This document shows, in pieces, positions 59,589-64,000 of a stretch of DNA of 64,000 nucleotides. The translations under genes and the position numbers were made by a program. The notes under the pieces are model-generated. The model was not told the DNA's origin, made no database searches, and saw only the letters and a list, made by a program, of their open reading frames with translations. The stretch comes from Buxus sempervirens (taxonomy: Eukaryota; Streptophyta; Magnoliopsida; Buxales; Buxaceae), in assembly GCA_947561395.2 (NCBI GenBank), contig OX387191.1, forward strand, positions 39,077,439 through 39,141,438, written 5' to 3'. The number at the start of each line of letters is the position of its first letter. The stretch's first letter is position 1.

Positions 59589-60189
59589 TGTAACGCCCTG
59601 GATCCGTGTTGTTCAATAAAGGTATAACACGTCTCACGGAGTGTTAGGTAAGGATCTAAAACTGATGTGATCGTTGGAAAACCACCTCATTTATACCATA
59701 TCAGAGTGCACAACCAAAATTAACTAAGAAGTCCAAAATAATCTTTAATTAAAATCAAACGATGCCACATCAACTACTTTATTACATTTCCCAAAATCAA
59801 ATGAGTCAAAGTTCCAATTTAAAATAAACCTACTAGTCTATGGATTGTAGTAATAGTCTTCCTCCCTATATGTGTCAGTCGGATCTAACCCAGTAGGTGC
59901 CTCACCACGAGTATCTGAAAACAAAACAAAAACAAACGGAATGAGATACGAATATCTCAGCGAGTAGCATATGCATGCTAAAATAGTTATCAACAGTTAT
60001 AAACATGCCTCGATAAATAACCAACACCAATACATCAATAGAGATAAATACGAAATGGAAATCCAGAATTCTAATAAAAGTTCACATCAAAGATCAACCA
60101 CAATACCGATAAATCAATGAAAGGTCAATGTCATGCATATTGCTTAAATTGGTTAATTCACATGCCAAAGAGACAATCCACACCTCCAT

Positions 60190-60325
60190 GTACACAGTTC
60201 CGGCCTACTTAGGGTATCAGATACTCTAAAATGACGGCCTACTCAGGGTATCGTCATCCAATGCCGGCCTACTCCGGGTATCGGCATTGACAACCAGGCC
60301 TACTCAGGGTATTTGGCTGCTCTAC
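60190..60325. repeat. hairpin repeat units GGCCTACTCAGGGTAT
   Basis: Four units with cores at 60202, 60236, 60266 and 60297. Units 2 and 3 are enclosed by arms ATGACG/CGTCAT and CAATGCCG/CGGCATTG, which differ by a compensating change. Confidence 0.8.
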
Positions 60326-60934
60326 ACCGGTTGTGGCAACACACAAGACCATGCAATTACACCAACAAACAATACCATCACATTACTAAGCTTAGACATG
60401 GATTTAGAACAAGCTAAACCAAAACAGAAAACCATCGCATAAATCTCAACATTGACATCACATTAAACCAAACATTTCCATCATCATGTATAATGCCACA
60501 TAACCTCATCACAGGCCCCTCCAGACCAGAACAGAAATTCATGTAAACTCAGTAATTATTCTAATCCCGAAACACAAATCCACTGGTAAAATAACTCTTT
60601 TTTCTACTTGCACAAAGATAATTTGACACATAAGGCTCAACCCTTGAAATCATGCAAACCCAGATTAAACAAGTTCATAAACTTGAAAAAGAATGTAAGA
60701 CAGAATTAAAACTAAGTCATTAACTCCTGGCAATTGAAATAGTAAGTTACCCCCAACAGTTTCCCCAAACTTGACTTGTCGAACCCACAATTCATGTAAT
60801 TATATCTATGAAGGTTTTGAGTAATTTAGAATATCTCTAACATCCTAATCCAGGGTTTGGCAAAGAGATTTAATCCTTAATGTATAAAAAATAAGCTCAA
60901 CATGATCAGCTGCAACTCACTGTAGTATTCGGTG

Positions 60935-61160
60935 GGTGCGCTGACCTTGGCGCAGTTGGCGCCAAGTCGGCGGATCCAACCAATCGCTCGCGCTGAGCTG
61001 TCGCTGAGTATAAGGAGGTTGGTGAATCCAACAGGTCGCTCGCGTTGACTCAAACCACTTGGCTCTAGGTCGGCGCCAACTTGGCGAAACCAAAACAACT
61101 TCTCGCGCTGAGTTGCTGCTGACGTAGATAGGTCGGCGGCAACTCGGCGGATCCAACCTT
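60935..61160. repeat. GC-rich imperfect tandem repeats in family B LTR
   Basis: About three units of 60-70 bp built on CGGCG-ATCCAAC and CTCGCGCTGAG, for example GTCGGCGGATCCAACC at 60966 and CTCGGCGGATCCAACC at 61143. Frames across it are not considered genes. Confidence 0.75.
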
Positions 61161-61754
61161 CGAAACGTGACTCTCTGTTAACTCTAAAACTCCATGACTG
61201 ACCAAGTTTTAGACTTCTGTAAAAATTTTCCTATGCTTATACCATCCCCCAAAACACGTTTAAACAGGATTCAAGATTAATCTAAACAACTTCATATCCC
61301 GACCCTGAATCTCATCGAATAAAACACGTTCGAAAGCTATGTTTCCCGAAACCATGCTTTTCGACTAAACTTAGAGATCAAAACAAAACACAGATCAAAA
61401 CGATGCTACTCACAGTTATACGCTCCAAAACCTTGCAACTGCAACTCCTATAATAGCAAGTCCAACAGCCGATCTCCTCTTCACATGATGACGTTCTGAA
61501 CTCTCTGAGCGACTAGGAACCACACGTCGGCTTCTCTCCAAAACCCTAGAACTCTAGCCGAAAACTCCTTCAACTCAAGGTATGCGAAACCTACCAATCT
61601 AAATACATTAAGTATTTATACTTACCCTAAATACTTTGCCGCTCGACAAATTTTAAAACCCATGATTCAGTGCACGCTCGCCCACCAAGTTTTCCCTACA
61701 TACACAGCTTATTAATTCTCAAACAATAATCATGTAAAAAATTGGGGTTTTACA

Positions 61755-62511
61755 TGTATACACTAGAAATCAGGATTTTTTCATTTATTCTAGTATCAAA
61801 TAACAATGTTGAAACCGAGAACTCTTTAATCAACACTTGCCTCATTTGAAAGCATTTATTTTTCCAAGCCAAAATCATTCCTCCTGCTGTACCCTTTGAT
61901 GGCTTGAAACCCACTGAATTTTATTAACCTCCTAAATCTCCTTCATGATTTTAATGTCTGCCTTTCCTAGCTTTAATTCTTGTATAGCGATTAGATTAGG
62001 CTTCCAAATCCTTAATGCAACTTTCACCGAGTCTCTTTTTTCCCTACATTTAGTCCCCTCACATTCCAAGATAGGATCTTAATCTTTATTTAAACCCTGA
62101 TTTCCCTTCCTTGAGCTTATTTTGCTACAACTCCTCTTCCGAGATGGGCAAGAGGACTCATTTATTGACCACGTTAACTTTTGTAACTCCTTGGTTTTTT
62201 CCCCATATAACTCCTCCTTCTCATGTTGAGCTTCAATTGCTGCAAATAGGGCCATTGCCTCCATTTCAAATCCCTCAAACGACAACCCTAAACTTTTGCT
62301 CATTTCCATCATCTTATTCAACAACCCCGCGCATGGATCTTCCACATCGCATTGGCCTTCAATGCCTTCCATATCTTGATTATTTACCTCTCCCAAAGTC
62401 CTTTCCATATTCATCTCCTCTGAACTTGGGCATGTGATGGAATCGAATCTGCCACTTCCCTTCCTTCTTCCAATCGTTTGGACTCATCCTCTCTAACAAT
62501 GTCATCCAAAC
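61755..62511 (-). mobile_element. L1 ORF1/ORF2 junction and endonuclease N-terminus
   Basis: The minus strand reads LDDIVREDESKRLEEGREVA (62500), an acidic region (62079-62414 frame) and, shifted, ILSWNVRGLN (about 62065), the start of the L1 endonuclease, then KRDSVKVALRIWKPNLIAIQ and ELKLG. Stops and shifts are present. Interrupted on the left by the family B solo LTR and on the right by another LTR. Confidence 0.8.
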
Positions 62512-63212
62512 TTTTAGAATCCCAAATTTTAGGGAATAATAATATAATTGTAAATCTAAATATTAGAAGAAATAAAATAAATAAGTTTAAAACATTAGAG
62601 GATAAATATTTAATCTAAGTATTTAGGAGATTGAAATTATAATCCATACTCATATTATGAAGAGAATAATAAGGAGATTAAATCTGGAAATTTAGAAATA
62701 CATCTAATGGTCAAATATAGTATAATCATGAAAAAGGGTATTTTAGTCTTTTTCAAATGCCCAATTATTAAATTAATAAAATAAATAATTATTAGAATCG
62801 AAATAATCAATTAGATTTAAGTTGGATTAAATTTGGATTTAAGTAGTCTAATTTATAGTTTAAAAGATGAGAAAATGGCCTAATTGTAATTATACTTAAT
62901 TAGGGGTCTTAAATTTGAGGATAGGAGGAGTTTTGGAGTGTTTTAGTAATATTTTAAAATAGGGGAAATAATTAGCACGAAAATTAATTAAATTAAAAGC
63001 TCACTATAAATTAGATTCAAGAGAAAATAATTAGAAGAAGAGATAAGATAGGAAAGTTTTTCAAATAGAATTAGGAATCCTAGTTATAAAGTTTCCTAAT
63101 CCAATTAGAACTTGTATTTGGGTGAGTCTCTAAAAGGAAGGCATTAGGGAAGATTTAGGGTTTCCATTAATTCAATTGTGAGGAGAAAAGGAGAGAGAAA
63201 ATTTGTGCATAA
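62512..63212 (+). mobile_element. LTR, family B fragment
   Basis: Starts TTTTAGAATCCCAAATTTTA, a decayed family B start, and continues as AT-rich LTR sequence until a family A LTR cuts it at 63213. It interrupts the L1 on its left. Confidence 0.5.
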
Positions 63213-64000
63213 TGTAAGCACCTCATTTTTGCACCCCCGAAAGTGCCGGAAATGCAAAACCCTGGCAGAAAGTCAAACCCCGAGGGGACAAAAATTTGAC
63301 TTCTTGATCCAGGAATAATTGGCCACCTTGCTTTATCTCAATGGATAGAGAATCCCGACACGAGTCTAACGCAACTGAGTTTGCTGGAATCGGAGTCCGG
63401 ATGAAGGTTCGGCGGGCAGTCAAACTTAAGGGAGAGCCGAAAGTTGACTCTTCCTTGAATTCCGTGCCAAGTGCTTAGCCCCATGTCATTAAATAGAGGG
63501 CTCCGATACGAGTTCAACGCAACTGAGTTTGCAAGAATCGGAGTCCGGAGGAGGGTTCTACGGGCGGTCAAACTTCAGCGGAGCCAAAAGTTGACTTTCT
63601 GCTAAAATCCGATCCAAAGGCCTACCCCTAGGTCATGGGATAGAGGGCTCCGATACGATTCTAACGCCACTGAGTTTGCCCAGATCAGAGCCCGGATGAA
63701 GAAAATATGAGCTGGCGAAGTTCCCGAGCAGCAAAACCGGCGAACTGCGCACGTGGCAAAAAGCTGCACACGTGGCGAGTTGCGCAGGAAAATATCTCGG
63801 GGATCAAATCCGTAAATATCCAAACATTCAAAATATCCCAGGGACCAATCTGAAAGTATTTGAAAATATCTGAATAAAATAATATTAAACCTAAATATCC
63901 CAGGGACCATATCCTAATTTTCAGATTTTTAAAACAAACGAGCGGCGGCATTTATTATTTTGAAATGATTAGGTCGCTCGCGCGAACGTGGCAGGGGGTA
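63213..64000 (-). mobile_element. LTR, family A copy 2, cut by window edge
   Basis: Begins TGTAAGCACCTCATTTTTGC, the reverse complement of the family A LTR end. It carries three imperfect repeats (about 63345, 63490, 63645), each with CGAyACGA, AACGCAACTGAGTTTGC and GGAGTCCGGA; the last is worn. The same region in copy 1 has two. Opposite orientation to copy 1. Confidence 0.8.

Larger units (their letters stand above)
59589..61754 (-). mobile_element. solo LTR, family B copy 4
   Basis: Reversed, it starts TGTAAAACCCCAATTTTTTA and ends GGATCCAGGGCGTTACA; 2,166 bp. Flanks CGTAT (59584) and TGTAT (61755) form a 4/5 duplication. Removing it restores SVYGPNGD in the L1 endonuclease, which proves the insertion point. 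It contains the hairpin units at 60202-60312 and 60-70 bp GC-rich repeats at 60940-61160. Confidence 0.9.

Overview
This window is nuclear DNA from a transposon-rich flowering plant. The evidence is AT-rich sequence, GT-AG introns of up to 19.5 kb, plant-type L1, RTE and Copia fragments, hAT, Mutator-like and PIF/Harbinger-like DNA elements, and many solo LTRs. I cannot name the species. No bacterial, organellar or rRNA/tRNA gene was seen.

The one host gene I can support is a very long minus-strand gene. I rebuilt it from 14 small exons between 44060 (ATG) and 1003 (TGA). It encodes a 330-residue protein resembling Arabidopsis HEAT INTOLERANT 4 (HIT4), a plant-specific nuclear chromatin protein. 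All 13 introns are GT-AG and the reading frame is unbroken. The coding sequence is only 993 nt across about 43 kb. Most of the rest is intron: intron 13 (1051-20535, 19.5 kb), intron 5 (29852-42869, 13.0 kb) and intron 7 (23544-29486, 5.9 kb), all full of transposons. A TATA box, a first-ATG start and a candidate poly(A) signal can be placed.

Layout from left to right. 1-475: end of a TIR element downstream of the gene. 534-1050: 3' UTR and last exon. 1051-20535 (intron 13): an RTE LINE 3' half, an L1 RT scrap, a hAT DUF659 remnant, a 2.8 kb 5'-truncated L1 with an 11-bp target duplication, hAT-like MITEs, two related hAT C-terminal remnants, a GGT-rich MITE inside a TCTAGAGA repeat field, and a further L1. 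20536-23543: exons 13-8. 23544-29486 (intron 7): a Mutator-like element with about 200-bp TIRs and a SINE-like unit. 29487-29851: exons 7-6. 29852-42869 (intron 5): L1 fragments, an RTE scrap, and a long LTR-like unit with a (CT)42 tract that contains a small internally deleted Copia element. 42870-44060: exons 5-1. 44210-45854: promoter and an adjoining PIF/Harbinger-like element with an almost pure A/T core.

45855-64000 is intergenic and layered. A Copia integrase remnant is split by a 3.0 kb solo LTR. An L1 (endonuclease region) is broken by three LTR insertions. Two LTR families recur: family B starts TGTAAAAyCCC and ends GGCGTTACA; family A starts TGTGCGCACC and ends GGTGCTAACA. Both carry arrays of short hairpin repeats, which are the most unusual structural signal here.

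I found no convincing new enzymatic or defence-type system. The best leads are the giant HIT4-like gene with its remote 48-nt last exon, the Harbinger-like element beside its TATA box, and the hairpin arrays inside the LTRs.
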